The notes beneath the pieces are model-generated. The model was not told the origin of the DNA, made no database searches, and saw nothing but the letters and a program-made list of their open reading frames with translations. This document shows, piece by piece, positions 17,221 to 27,018 of a stretch of DNA of 64,000 nt (its first letter is position 1; each line of letters begins with the position of its first letter). Location of the stretch: the NCBI GenBank assembly GCA_027493955.1, contig JAOSJT010000001.1, forward strand, positions 1,475,131-1,539,130, in the 5' to 3' direction. The translations under genes and the position numbers were made by a program. The stretch comes from Bacteroidia bacterium (GTDB taxonomy: Bacteria; Bacteroidota; Ignavibacteria; SZUA-365).

Positions 17221-19911
17221 TTATATCGCAGCGGCGAGCAACTCTTCCATGGTTTTCAGAAGCATGGCGTGGTCCACCGGTTTCGCAAAATACCGGTTGC
17301 AGCCCGCGCTGAGGCAGCGCTCTCTGTCGGATCCGAATGCATGCGCGGTAACCGCAATCACAGGGACATGCGTATAGCGGGGAATGCGACGCATATCGCT
17401 CACAAAATCTAGACCGCTCTCCTCACCACCCAGAGAAACATCCGCGATGATGATGTTGATGTCCTTGCTCATGAGCGCATCATGCGCCTCAGCCACGCTC
17501 TCGGCGGTGAACACATTGTAGTGCTTCTTCAGTGTGATGCGCATGAACTGCCGGGTGTCGGCGTCATCTTCGACGACGAGCAAATTGGGAAGTTTTCGGT
17601 CTTCAGCAGAAAGAGGCAGAACCGGCGCGACGAAATGCCTTTTCTCGGGTAACACTCCGGATTCGGGTCGGGTCGTGGAAACGATAATGCGCTCCGGAAG
17701 CGTAAGGGTGAATATGGAACCAACGCCACGCGCACTCTTGATGGTGATACGTCCGCCAATCTGCTCCAGATACCGGCGTACCAGCGCGAGGCCCAGTCCG
17801 ACGCCTTCCAGCGCGTGGCCACTATCTCCGGTGTTGCCAAGCGATCCGAGAAACATCTTGTTCTGATATTCCTCGGAAATTCCGATGCCGGTATCTTCTA
17901 CATCGATGGCAATTTCCCCCGTGTCCCGCTGATAGAGCCGGACTTCAACATATCCCTTCCGGGTAAACTTGATGGCATTGTCGAGCAGACTTTCAATACT
18001 CTTGGCGAGGAAGCCCTCATCGGTGCGTACCCGCGCGTCGCCGATCTGATTGTCGAAGGACAGCGCGAGCGATTTCGTTTCGGAGAGCGTACGGGCATCG
18101 TTGACGCGGTCTTCGATCAGTCGTTTGAGGGAAATCTCCGTATCGTGAAATTCGATGGTTCCTGTCTGCAGCCGCGAGATATCCAGAATGATATCGATGG
18201 ATTTCGTTAGTTTGTCGGCGGACTCGAACACAAAGCTGAAATACTTGTCCTGTTCCTTGTTCATCGCAGGCCGTAGCTCGGAGGAAATATGTTTCAGATA
18301 GCCGATCATGATGTATAGCGGCGTCCGAATGCCATGCGAAATGTTTGCGATAAAGGCATCCTTGAGCTTATCGGCGGCTTCGACGGATTCCTTCGCGGCG
18401 ATCAATGATTGCTCGATTTTCTTTCGCTCGGAGATATCGCTCTTGATGGCGACGAAATGCGTAATATTCCCGAATTCATCCTTGACCGGCGTGATGGTCT
18501 GTTCCTCGATGTACTCGGTACCATCTTTCCGACGCGCGGGAAGTTCACCTTGCCACACGCGCCCGGCAAGCACCGTACGCCAGATCAAGGCACGCAGTTC
18601 GCTGTTTTCATTTCCGGGAGCGTCGATGTGCAGTGGTTTGCCGAGAGCTTCCAACTGCGTGTATCCGCTCATCTGCGAGAACGCGGCATTGACCCAGATG
18701 ATGGCGCCGGAGAGATCGGTAATGACGATGGCGTTGGCAGCAGCTTCCAGCGCGGTGCTCTGAAGATGCAATTGCGCTTCCGCTCGTTTCCGGTCTGTGA
18801 TCTCACGAACGATCGTCACGGTCTGGTCAATCCCACAGGGTGCGATACGGGCTTCAAAATACCGTATTCCGTGGGCAAATGGGATCGAGTATTCCTTGAG
18901 CTGTACTTCGCCCGTTTCGAGAGCCACCTTGAAGGGTTGCTCAAATTGCGCCATCAGACTCCAGGCGAACTGTTCACGTGTCATATCCGTCTGCAGCGTT
19001 CCAGGAGGAATCAAGAGCACAGGGTCCGGGGAGTACATTCCGCTGCCATCACGTAACAACATGAGGTCAGGCAAGGCACTCAGCACGGCACGCTGTCGTG
19101 ATTCGCTATCGCGCAATGCTTCTTCGACGCGCCTGCGTTCGTCGATCTCCTCGTTGAGTTCCTTCGTACGCTCGCCGACACGCTGTTCTAGTGTGAGATT
19201 CGCTTCTTCCAGTTCGTCGTACGCGTCTTTGAGGTTGCTTACCATTTGATTGAATGAAAAGGCAAGGTGACCAACCTCGTCCTGCGAAGAGACATGTGCG
19301 CGTTTCACGAAATCACCGCCGGCTATCTGTTCGACGGTCTGGACCATACTGCGCAATGGATTTGTGATCACCGTGGCCACACCGATCACCGTGAGCACAC
19401 CGATCAGGAAGATGATGAGACTGATCAGCGCAATGGAGGTCTGACTGCCAGCGACCTGCTCATCGATGATACGCGTCGAAAGCCCCAGGTACAGAGTCCC
19501 GATGCGCGTCTCCCCGTTCATCACTGCGACAGCGGATTTCGAGATGCCGCCCGTGGGCGAAAAACGGTCCAAGGTGCTGCTATAATCGGCCCTTTCAGCG
19601 ATATCTTGCCCGTGCGCGTACAGCAACCGGCCGTCATTGTCATAGAGCAGGAGATAGGACAGCAGTGTATCCTGCTTCGCGCTTTCGATGGCCAGGTCCA
19701 CAACTTCCTGCGATTTCAGCGTGGAATCCCGTCCAAAGATCAGCGCCGTGGAGCCGGCGAGCGCCTCAGACCGGGCGTGAAGACTTTCCTGCGCCTGTTC
19801 CTTCAACCGCGACGGAAAAAAGATGAATATGAAAATGGAAACCGTCCAGAACAGCAACGACACGACGGCGGTAAGCTTGACGCGAATGGAAAGGTTGGAA
19901 AAAAGCTTCAT
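17221..19911 (-). CDS. Hybrid sensor histidine kinase (HAMP, two PAS, receiver)
   Basis: 896 residues from ATG 19911; a GTG 21 bases upstream is possible. Domains in order: membrane helix at about 12-33, periplasmic sensor to about 165, second helix, HAMP (about 190-245, ending EVGHLAFSFNQMV), coiled coil, two PAS domains (about 290-510), kinase core, receiver. The phosphorylated His lies in ISHGIRTPL near residue 525, where the usual H-box reads SHELRTPL. ATP-binding boxes VEDTGIGIS and GVGLGLALV are intact. The receiver has the acceptor Asp in IIIADVSL near 822 and a conserved Lys in YFAKPVD. It follows the pilus cluster on the same strand, about 85 bases after the secretin gene, so a role in pilus or surface signalling is possible. 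Confidence 0.93.
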   Translation of the reverse strand: MKLFSNLSIRVKLTAVVSLLFWTVSIFIFIFFPSRLKEQAQESLHARSEALAGSTALIFGRDSTLKSQEVVDLAIESAKQDTLLSYLLLYDNDGRLLYAHGQDIAERADYSSTLDRFSPTGGISKSAVAVMNGETRIGTLYLGLSTRIIDEQVAGSQTSIALISLIIFLIGVLTVIGVATVITNPLRSMVQTVEQIAGGDFVKRAHVSSQDEVGHLAFSFNQMVSNLKDAYDELEEANLTLEQRVGERTKELNEEIDERRRVEEALRDSESRQRAVLSALPDLMLLRDGSGMYSPDPVLLIPPGTLQTDMTREQFAWSLMAQFEQPFKVALETGEVQLKEYSIPFAHGIRYFEARIAPCGIDQTVTIVREITDRKRAEAQLHLQSTALEAAANAIVITDLSGAIIWVNAAFSQMSGYTQLEALGKPLHIDAPGNENSELRALIWRTVLAGRVWQGELPARRKDGTEYIEEQTITPVKDEFGNITHFVAIKSDISERKKIEQSLIAAKESVEAADKLKDAFIANISHGIRTPLYIMIGYLKHISSELRPAMNKEQDKYFSFVFESADKLTKSIDIILDISRLQTGTIEFHDTEISLKRLIEDRVNDARTLSETKSLALSFDNQIGDARVRTDEGFLAKSIESLLDNAIKFTRKGYVEVRLYQRDTGEIAIDVEDTGIGISEEYQNKMFLGSLGNTGDSGHALEGVGLGLALVRRYLEQIGGRITIKSARGVGSIFTLTLPERIIVSTTRPESGVLPEKRHFVAPVLPLSAEDRKLPNLLVVEDDADTRQFMRITLKKHYNVFTAESVAEAHDALMSKDINIIIADVSLGGEESGLDFVSDMRRIPRYTHVPVIAVTAHAFGSDRERCLSAGCNRYFAKPVDHAMLLKTMEELLAAAI

Positions 19912-19996
19912 GCTGTGTCTCGATTCTGGCACACGATGATAGCACCCATCATACGCGGCGCGCTTCTGTGAAAGACTTCATCCATTTCAGCGGCGG

Positions 19997-21259
19997 TCAA
20001 CGATTTTGCCGGGCCAGTTCAATCTGGTTCAGCAAATTCTGGCGCAACGCCTCGAGCCTGTTGGCTTCATTCAACAGTGATTGCTGTCCGTTACGTATTT
20101 CGTTCATCCGTGTGGCGATACGTTTTTGCAGAGTTGGAACGATATTCGCTTTCAGGACAATGATCAATTCCTTTTTGTCAATGGTCGTTTCTTCATAGCC
20201 GAAGAGGTAGCGGAGGCCGAAGACCCACCACGGAAGATCCTTGAGAAAAGGGACGCCCCGTCGGATGTTTTTCGCCTCGTTCGAAACAAGACCGCCCACC
20301 ACTGTCTCTTCGCCGTCGATCAGCACGACGGATGTGGTTGCAAGAGTTTTGTTGATGATCGTGGAAACGACGTCCGGAAGGGCTGTGCTGCGTTCGGCGC
20401 TGATTTCGAGATTCACGAATTCAATGGAATCCTGTACGATGACGGTCGGTGTGACTTCAATGATCGTACCGGTGCTGAAAAATTTCTCCGTCGTGTTACC
20501 GGCGAAGTCCTTCTGTTTGATGGAAATATCCTGTCCTACCTGTATGCGGCCTTTCTCACCGGAGCGAACGGTGATGTTCGGGCTCGAGATCAATTCACCA
20601 AGATTTTCGGATTGGAACGCCTTCAATGCCGCGAGCAATTCGACAGTCCCATTTCCGATGGCAAGGGTAGTGATATTGCCTGTTTCGATTTCCGTTTCAC
20701 CTTCCCCGCCTCCATCGTCCGCCTCTTTGAAGGAGGTGGTCCCGGTTACGGAATTCAGTATACCCACAGATGTCGAAGGCGTGGAATTTGTCAGGAACCA
20801 GTCAAGACCCAGCCGTTCGAGTTCACTGCGATTGGCTTCGAAAAATACCGCGCTGATCTGTACCTCACGCGTCTGCAAGGCCTCGGCCGCCTTGACCATT
20901 TTCTCCTCGGACTTCGCCGCCTGCTTGGACAGTGCGTACACACGGGTGAAGTCCTCGGAGTCGATATACCAATGCGCAAGCGCTTTCAGAACCAGCTCGA
21001 AGGCATCGAACCAGTGCATGTTCACGATGTTGATGCCGATTTTGTCCTTGCTATCACCATCGTAGATGATGGGCTTGCTGCGGAAGCGTTTGCTTGCGGC
21101 GTTGAAGATCTCCACCGCCTGCGTAAATGTCGCTTCGGCATCGATGGAGATCAGTTCCTCCGGAGGAGTATATTCCCGCACCGGGAGTCGCTCCTGCGCT
21201 GCGGCATACGTTGCAGCGCAAAGGAGAAGCAGGACGATGAGAAAGTGGCGCATGTTCAT
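19997..21259 (-). CDS. pilQ: Type IV pilus secretin-like protein (PilQ/GspD family)
   Basis: 420 residues from ATG 21259, which has GAGG six bases upstream; an in-frame ATG at 21271 overlapping the previous stop (ATGA) is an alternative. Residues 1-21 are a signal peptide. An N-terminal secretin/STN-like domain is followed by the secretin core: REVQISAVFFEANRSELERLGLDW, LGELISSPNITVRSGEKGRIQVGQDI, and VLIDGEETVVGGLVSNE near the end. At 420 residues it is shorter than many PilQ proteins and lacks AMIN domains. It forms the outer-membrane pore for the pilus. The ending is a Leu/Asn/Gln-rich coiled coil. Confidence 0.88.
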   Translation of the reverse strand: MNMRHFLIVLLLLCAATYAAAQERLPVREYTPPEELISIDAEATFTQAVEIFNAASKRFRSKPIIYDGDSKDKIGINIVNMHWFDAFELVLKALAHWYIDSEDFTRVYALSKQAAKSEEKMVKAAEALQTREVQISAVFFEANRSELERLGLDWFLTNSTPSTSVGILNSVTGTTSFKEADDGGGEGETEIETGNITTLAIGNGTVELLAALKAFQSENLGELISSPNITVRSGEKGRIQVGQDISIKQKDFAGNTTEKFFSTGTIIEVTPTVIVQDSIEFVNLEISAERSTALPDVVSTIINKTLATTSVVLIDGEETVVGGLVSNEAKNIRRGVPFLKDLPWWVFGLRYLFGYEETTIDKKELIIVLKANIVPTLQKRIATRMNEIRNGQQSLLNEANRLEALRQNLLNQIELARQNR

Positions 21260-21267
21260 GGGAGACC

Positions 21268-22176
21268 TCATTTCCGTTTGGAACCGATGTTCTGTGGTTC
21301 GAGGCGAAGTGTGAGAATAAAGCGTTCTATCATGCCGCCTTTGTTGAGCAGGAAGAGCACCTGCCGCCTTTCGGGCATGATTTTGGAGACGTAACCGAGA
21401 TAGACTTCGTCGCCTTCGCTGAGCATGACGAGCTGATTGTTCTGGTCACTGATGAAGGCTTTACCCTTCATTATTGCCAGAAGCGTCGATTGCTCAACAT
21501 TGGGCAAATCAAACGTATTCGGTGGAATTTCCGGCGTAATAAGCGAGCGGAACGGATCGTGTCCGAAAGGAAGGAACGACGTCGAAGCGAGGGACAAGGT
21601 GGTGAGCGTATCGGCAAAGGGTTCCTGATTGGAATAATACGCGAACACGTCCACATCGAACTGGACGGTATGTTCAATGCGCCCCATGTCATCGTTCACT
21701 TTATGGACTTCGCGGATATCGAAATTGGCCAGCTTCATAAGTCTGGGGCCGTATTCCAGGTACTGGACCATGCGGCCGAAACTTGCAAACGGACCCTGCC
21801 CCGCAAGATGATAGCGAATGTAGCCGCAGCCGCTCTGTTCGACCTGCTCCTCGGTAAACACATTGAGATCCAGATCGGGAGTGTACATCAGGATATCGTT
21901 GAGATACTGATTTGTACGGCTGGCGATTTCCTCGCTCGGGAGTGTTTTCGGGCGCTGCCTCCAGGAGGCGTTGAGGAGTTCGACGCGTTCCTGGACCTCG
22001 AGCAGGCGGTCGAACAGTTCATCGGGATTTCCGAGCTGTTGCTGCAACGTGGCGCGCTCGGTCTGGAGCTCCTCCAGACGCGGTTCCTGTTCGAAATAGA
22101 TATACCCGAAGCCCGCCCCGGCTGCCAGAAGCAGTAACACCGCGAGAACAATACTATTGCGTATGGCGTATGGCAT
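21268..22176 (-). CDS. pilO: PilO-like inner-membrane assembly protein, possibly with a PilP-like end
   Basis: 302 residues. It has a single N-terminal membrane helix (about 8-28), then a coiled coil (LEELQTERATLQQQ) and the ferredoxin-like PilO domain containing YIRYHLAGQGPFASFGRMVQYLEYGPRLMKLANFDI split around residue 140. After about residue 225 comes a small beta domain (AIMKGKAFISDQNNQLVML, then EGDEVYLGYVSKI) resembling the single beta-domain of PilP, which contacts the secretin. No separate PilP gene is visible, so a PilO-PilP fusion is inferred. It starts 2 bases after the PilM-PilN gene and ends overlapping the longer secretin start. Confidence 0.75.
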   Translation of the reverse strand: MPYAIRNSIVLAVLLLLAAGAGFGYIYFEQEPRLEELQTERATLQQQLGNPDELFDRLLEVQERVELLNASWRQRPKTLPSEEIASRTNQYLNDILMYTPDLDLNVFTEEQVEQSGCGYIRYHLAGQGPFASFGRMVQYLEYGPRLMKLANFDIREVHKVNDDMGRIEHTVQFDVDVFAYYSNQEPFADTLTTLSLASTSFLPFGHDPFRSLITPEIPPNTFDLPNVEQSTLLAIMKGKAFISDQNNQLVMLSEGDEVYLGYVSKIMPERRQVLFLLNKGGMIERFILTLRLEPQNIGSKRK

Positions 22177-22178
22177 GG

Positions 22179-23822
22179 CTACTCTCCTTTCCCCTGGCTA
22201 TTCGTGGCCGGTGACGGAGCGGAGACCGGAATTTCGCCGATGGCGGTACGAACGGAGTCGTGCCACACCGCAGCGCGGGAGCCGGAATAGGGATACAGAC
22301 TATCGATTTTCAAACTCATGTCGTAACGGAAAACCTTTGCTTTCCCGATCTCCTGCACAGTGACCTCCCGAAGTCTGGTCAGGCCAATGCTGTTGGACAG
22401 TGAAGGAATGCCCGGCCTCTGCAGCGCGTATCCGACAACGGCAGTCCCGCCATCTTTTTCAAATTTCAGCTCACTCACCCATACATTCCCGAGGCGCGCG
22501 GTTGCCTGTGCCAACGTATCCAGCGTCTCCGACTAGGTTTCACTGCCGACGAGCAGGGTATCGAGCGTCAGCGTTGCTGTGCGGATTGCCTGGGATCGCG
22601 ATTCCAACTCGTTGATCTGATCAACGATTTGCTGTTGTTCGGCGAGCTGCTGTTTACTGAAACGCAGTTCTGAATCTATTGCGGAAATTTGATCCTGACG
22701 CTCGAGCACCATAATGGTCAGGATGGTGACCAGAACAAAAAGTCCCAACAATAAGACGACACCGTGCCACGCCAGCTTGAAGATTTTCTGATCCTGGAGA
22801 ATCTTCTGCGGCGTAATGTCGAGGCGATAGAAATGCTCATTCTTCGGCTGCAGGGCCTGCCATGCAAGTGAAACAGGCACTACGTAGCTGCTCATTTCCT
22901 GAAGGATGGCCTTGTCATCGGAGTGACCGATGCGAAGTCGGCGAAGTGAATGGAAGACGACCTGCGGGTTGTTCTCGAGAATTTCTTCCTTCAGTCCGAT
23001 CTCTTCCGCTTTGCCGCTCAAAACAACTCGGTCAGGGCTCACGTACCCTGCATTCTCCGCGGTCAGTTCAATACGATTGTACAGCGTTGAAACGAGATGC
23101 GCATCATGCGCGCCCTGCTGGATCGGCGGACCGATATACTCGATGTCATGGCCTCGCATCACGTAGAAATGCGTGACATCCTCATCGACATGAATCACAT
23201 GCAATAACTCGTTCGGCTTGGCCGGGAAGTGCACACGGACCATGTTTATGAGAGCGATGTCGTTGCTCGTAATGAACTCGATACGCGGCGAGCGCTTGTC
23301 CCCCCCTTGTGGTGACGAGCAGATTTCCACGAGCGGAGACTGGTCAACACTCGCTATCGTCAACGCATGCTTACTCCCGGCGCGTGTTTGCGCAATCGCC
23401 TGTTTCGGGAGTTGCATATTCAGGGTTTTGTTGATTTCCTCAACCACCCGGGCGCGAATCTTCGCGTTGGTGTCCTTTTTATCGGTTTGCAGGAGGATCG
23501 TTCGAACATGCGGATCTTCGAACGACATTGCGAAAGAAGCGCGCGGTTGATAGTGCGTTGCGATGAATTCCCGTATAGAGGAATAATCGATATTTTCCTC
23601 TGTATCGGCGTCACCTCCGCCGGCCCCCTGCTCAAAGGGATTGTCGTTCTTCGGCGCTTCCTCATCCATACTCCCTGTGAATTGCTTCACCGGCAGCGGC
23701 ATGGAAGCGAGATCCATGATGTTGAGCTTGAGTCCGATTCGGCCCACGACCGCGAGACGCAGCGTTGCGCCCTCGATCGAAATACCAATGCAGACTTTTT
23801 GCGGCCGTTTCTGTGTGCTCAT
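22179..23822 (-). pseudogene. PilM-PilN fusion gene with an in-frame amber codon
   Basis: One frame runs from 23822 to 22179 but is broken by TAG at 22533-22535. The first 429 codons hold a PilM-like actin-fold domain (about 10-340), a membrane helix (about 358-380) and a coiled coil ending LLVGSET. After the TAG the same frame continues for 117 codons (SETLDTLAQ, then LGNVWVSELKFE and VTVQEIGKAKVFRYDMSL), which match the globular end of PilN. The stop therefore cuts the PilN domain, not a domain boundary. A single base change would restore the frame. Either the gene is mutated, read-through occurs, the downstream part re-initiates (TTG at 22514), or the base is a sequencing error. Neighbours pilT and pilO look intact. 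Confidence 0.8.
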
Positions 23823-23840
23823 AGCGTGTTGTTCAGGGGT

Positions 23841-25160
23841 TTATGCAACCTGCTTGCTGATCAGCTGCTTGATGCGCTTCTTGTTATTCGCATGATTGAC
23901 GGCTTCGTCAATGCTGATGATTTTCTGCTGGTACAGGCGGAAAAGATCCTGCTCCATGGTGATCATCCCCAGCGCTCCACCTTCGGTGATCATCTGATAG
24001 ATTTCGCCGGTGTTTCCGTTCTTGATCGCGGCACGTACGGAAGGAGTCACGATCAGCACCTCCTTGGCCAGCGTTCTCTTTCGATCCACTGTCGGCACCA
24101 GCTTCTGGGAGACGACCAGTCGCAGCACGTCCGCAAGCCGGTTGCGCACCCGGTCCTGTTCCAGAGGTGGAACCTCACCGATGATGCGGTCTATGCTCTC
24201 AACGGCGGAGGACGTGTGCAAGGTAGAGAAGACCTTGTGACCGGAGTCGGTGATTTCCAACGCGGACATAATCGTCTCGGGATCGCGCATTTCGCCGATG
24301 ACCACGATGTCGGGATCCTGACGCAAGGCCTGTACCGTGCCGTCTTTGAAAGACAGCACATCTCTGCCGACTTCGCGATGCCGGATTACGGATCGTCCCG
24401 GGGTATGGACGTACTCGATCGGCGAGCCGATGATGATGATGTGCGAGTCAACGGAACTGTTATTGGCGTCAATAATCGCGTCGAGCGTCGTACTTTTCCC
24501 GGAGCCGGTAATACCGGTCACCAGGATCAGGCCCTCTTTGGTATGCTTGAGGTTGACGATGTTCGTGATATTCGGATGGAAATTGTATGTCGAGTACGGC
24601 CGTATTTTGGCGGTGATGGCGCGCATGTTCATGCCCACGGCATCGAGATCAAAGTACGCGGTGCCGCGATACCTGAACATTTCGCCATTGACGGTGGTCT
24701 GATAGGAGAAATCCAGGCTGCGCTGTTCCAGCAGAAGATTCCGTTGTCGCGGCAGCACCAGCGATTGGATCAACACATCGGCGAAGGGCGATTCGAGTCG
24801 CGGCAGCGCTGTTTGCGGCAGCTTGTTCCCATGCACACGAAACCAAATTTCCCCCCGCGTTCCGAAACTGCCGATGTCAATATCGGATGCTTCGACGGAG
24901 CGCATGTACTCAAGGACGCGCTCATAGAAATAGCGCAACACCTGGACGGCCTTGTCGTCGAGAGATTCGAGCTGTTTAGCGATGTATTCCTGTCGCTCCG
25001 TCCCGTAATAATGGCCGGGCATATCACGAACGACATACTCCATGACCTTCAGGGCATTGGAGATGACTTTTTCGGCTATGACGGGTTCCTCCCCTTTTCC
25101 GCGCACCGTATGCGCGGTATGGGTGATCCGTTGAGCAGTATCGACGCTGGCGTCATTCAT
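23841..25160 (-). CDS. pilT: Type IV pilus retraction ATPase PilT-like
   Basis: 439 residues, longer than a 350-residue PilT because of about 80 extra N-terminal residues. Walker A GITGSGKSTT is near residue 235, Walker B DPDIVVIGEMRDPET near 295, and the His box HKVFSTLHTSSAVESIDRI near 330. The Asp box, normally EDPIE, reads GSPIE here (HIIIIGSPIEYVH). The C-terminal segment EVLIVTPSVRAAIKNG-N matches PilT. PilT-type ATPases power pilus retraction and twitching. A TATATTCA site at 25253-25260 lies upstream, so this gene may start its own transcript. Confidence 0.92.
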   Translation of the reverse strand: MNDASVDTAQRITHTAHTVRGKGEEPVIAEKVISNALKVMEYVVRDMPGHYYGTERQEYIAKQLESLDDKAVQVLRYFYERVLEYMRSVEASDIDIGSFGTRGEIWFRVHGNKLPQTALPRLESPFADVLIQSLVLPRQRNLLLEQRSLDFSYQTTVNGEMFRYRGTAYFDLDAVGMNMRAITAKIRPYSTYNFHPNITNIVNLKHTKEGLILVTGITGSGKSTTLDAIIDANNSSVDSHIIIIGSPIEYVHTPGRSVIRHREVGRDVLSFKDGTVQALRQDPDIVVIGEMRDPETIMSALEITDSGHKVFSTLHTSSAVESIDRIIGEVPPLEQDRVRNRLADVLRLVVSQKLVPTVDRKRTLAKEVLIVTPSVRAAIKNGNTGEIYQMITEGGALGMITMEQDLFRLYQQKIISIDEAVNHANNKKRIKQLISKQVA

Positions 25161-25252
25161 GGGCAGGCATGATCGTTGACGTGGTACGGACTCAAGTGGG
25201 CTCAGCGGCGGAAGCTATGTGATTCCGCGCGGGTGTCCTGGGACGCACGTTA

Positions 25253-25262
25253 TGAATATACG
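25253..25262 (-). promoter_or_regulatory. Candidate -10/-7 element before pilT
   Basis: Minus-strand CGTATATTCA, 93 bases upstream of the pilT start. The same string occurs before the PfkB kinase gene and near-copies occur before the histone-like and initiator tRNA genes. No clear TTTG element is found 19 bases further upstream, so confidence is limited. Confidence 0.35.
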
Positions 25263-25412
25263 AGGTTTTCAAGAGTTTCGGAATATTGGCTCATAAAAAA
25301 CTTTAAGATGCAGTCTCGCGTCGTACGTGCGACAATGCCGGATGCCGTGGAGAGTGTAAGGGACGTGTCGCCGTAATTCTTTATGCCGCAGTACATGATG
25401 CTGCTCTCCTCG

Positions 25413-26441
25413 TTACTCATAGTACTTGTAAATTTCCACAGCCAGAAGGCCGAGATTGCCGAGCACCGTACTGAGCGTCTGGTAGCTATACTTCACCGAG
25501 GGATTCCCGTTGACGTGCACGTTTGTCACCTTGCTGGGATCGGTATTACCAACCCACACCGTACCAAGAATGGACGGGGTTCCCGTACCGCCGAGTTCGA
25601 TTCGTACGTCACCCGAGAGCGCGAGGATGATTCCTTGCCATTTGACTCCACCCTTCATGATGAGTTGACCATCGACGACGAGGATACCTGCTCCCGTGAT
25701 CGTCCCTGTCCATTCGAGATCACCCGGGACATGGACAATTTCCGGCTTCGCCAGACTGCCGAAGGTAGAGTTGCTCGCATATTTTCCTGCGGGTAACAAG
25801 ATCGTTCTCCGCGCTTTATAGAAATTTTGCAGACTGATCAGATCAGTAGCCCCGAACTGACCGATGCTGGGCTGTCCGCCGGCACCCCATATTCTGTCCT
25901 CCACGCCATTGGTCGTCACCTGTTTTGTGACATCTCCTACGATCTTACTTGTCTGCACACCGATTCCATGAACAGCCGTCGAAGAGCCCATGGTCCCGTC
26001 AATATTCCAGTCGCGTCCGTCTATATCAAAGGCTGTTCCGCTGTTGGTAAAGGAGACGGAATCACCGAATACCGTCAGGGCGCTTTCCACATTGGGAAAT
26101 ATGGAACTCAATTTTGCTTCCACGAGGATGTTGTGCACGGCTCCGTTGATCAGTCCGCGGGACTGAATCCGTACCGAATCGATACCGATATCGGTCACGC
26201 GCACAGAGGTCGTGCCGCCCGCCACCCCTACACTCGTGAAACCCATGCGCCAATTTTTCTCACGACGCAGCCGGCTGACTGCCATATTGACCCCGCTGCG
26301 GGCGACGTTCAGGGCCTGCTCGCGTTCGAAGAGGGAGGCAGTGGTTTCGTTCGAGTAATCCCACATACCCATGAATCCCAACAGGGAAATGGAGAGGAGC
26401 AGGGTGGATAGCGCGACGATGATAAATGATTGCTGACCCAT
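25413..26441 (-). CDS. PilX-like pilus assembly protein
   Basis: 342 residues. A very short leader (MGQQS) is followed by one hydrophobic helix to about residue 27 and then the helical stretch ALNVARSGVNMAVSRLRRE, typical of the PilX/GspK-like start of large minor pilins. The remainder is beta-rich with Gly-rich turns (VPGDLEWTGTITGAGILVVDGQLIMKGG split around residue 255), a beta-solenoid-like pattern found in this type of protein. There is no basic leader or Glu5. It lies between the PilW-like gene (9 bases) and pilT and is predicted to take part in pilus tip or pilus initiation. Confidence 0.65.
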   Translation of the reverse strand: MGQQSFIIVALSTLLLSISLLGFMGMWDYSNETTASLFEREQALNVARSGVNMAVSRLRREKNWRMGFTSVGVAGGTTSVRVTDIGIDSVRIQSRGLINGAVHNILVEAKLSSIFPNVESALTVFGDSVSFTNSGTAFDIDGRDWNIDGTMGSSTAVHGIGVQTSKIVGDVTKQVTTNGVEDRIWGAGGQPSIGQFGATDLISLQNFYKARRTILLPAGKYASNSTFGSLAKPEIVHVPGDLEWTGTITGAGILVVDGQLIMKGGVKWQGIILALSGDVRIELGGTGTPSILGTVWVGNTDPSKVTNVHVNGNPSVKYSYQTLSTVLGNLGLLAVEIYKYYE

Positions 26442-26450
26442 TGCCGCCTC

Positions 26451-27017
26451 CTATTTCAGATTTTTCGGAGTGATGGTGAACTCGTTCTGCGAGTACTGAT
26501 ACCCGTCCTCCGAAGACATGGAACTCTTCAGGCGCATACCCACCGTAATCGCCTTGACATCGGCCGGAGCGGTGGTTTCGATGAGTTTCTTGTACGTCGG
26601 GTCAAGGCGATAGTACTTGAAGTACCCGCGAACGATTCCGAGGTCGGCGCCCTGCACCTTCCGCCCGTTCACGATACGGAAGAGAGGCAACTCGGCCGTA
26701 TTGGTCCAAACGGTATTGGGGCTGTAATCTCCAAAAGTATAGCTGATGGTATCGATCTTTCCATCGTTCCCGAGGTCGCAGCGGAAGGTGAAAATCCGAG
26801 CGGACGACTGCAGGATTTTCAGCGTATCACAGCCGAAACCGGCTTTCATGATATCATGCCGCAGCGTGCTGGTGACTTCGGTCACATCACCCTGCTGGAC
26901 GATTTTGTTGACGGATTCAACCTGCGAGTTTTGCCTCTCGCCCTGGAAAAAGGCGAAGTTCAGGATGATCATACCCGCGATGACCACCGAACCGATGATA
27001 TCCAGATGACTGCTCAT
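26451..27017 (-). CDS. Minor pilin-like protein (PilW-like position)
   Basis: 188 residues. A six-residue polar start (MSSHLD) precedes a hydrophobic helix (about 7-25), then a helical stretch (VNKIVQQGDVTEVTSTLRHDIMKAGFGCDT) and a beta-rich domain. TLRHDIMKAGFG resembles the LRxDIxxAGY pattern of PilW-type minor pilins. No canonical prepilin peptidase site (basic leader, G, F/M, TLxE) is present. It starts one base after the stop of the next minor pilin-like gene. Confidence 0.65.
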   Translation of the reverse strand: MSSHLDIIGSVVIAGMIILNFAFFQGERQNSQVESVNKIVQQGDVTEVTSTLRHDIMKAGFGCDTLKILQSSARIFTFRCDLGNDGKIDTISYTFGDYSPNTVWTNTAELPLFRIVNGRKVQGADLGIVRGYFKYYRLDPTYKKLIETTAPADVKAITVGMRLKSSMSSEDGYQYSQNEFTITPKNLK

Positions 27018-27018
27018 A

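Noticed and set aside
23367-25172. 601-codon plus-strand frame
   Set aside because: It lies opposite pilT and the PilM-PilN gene, both with strong family motifs; the frame is a by-product of GC-rich codons.
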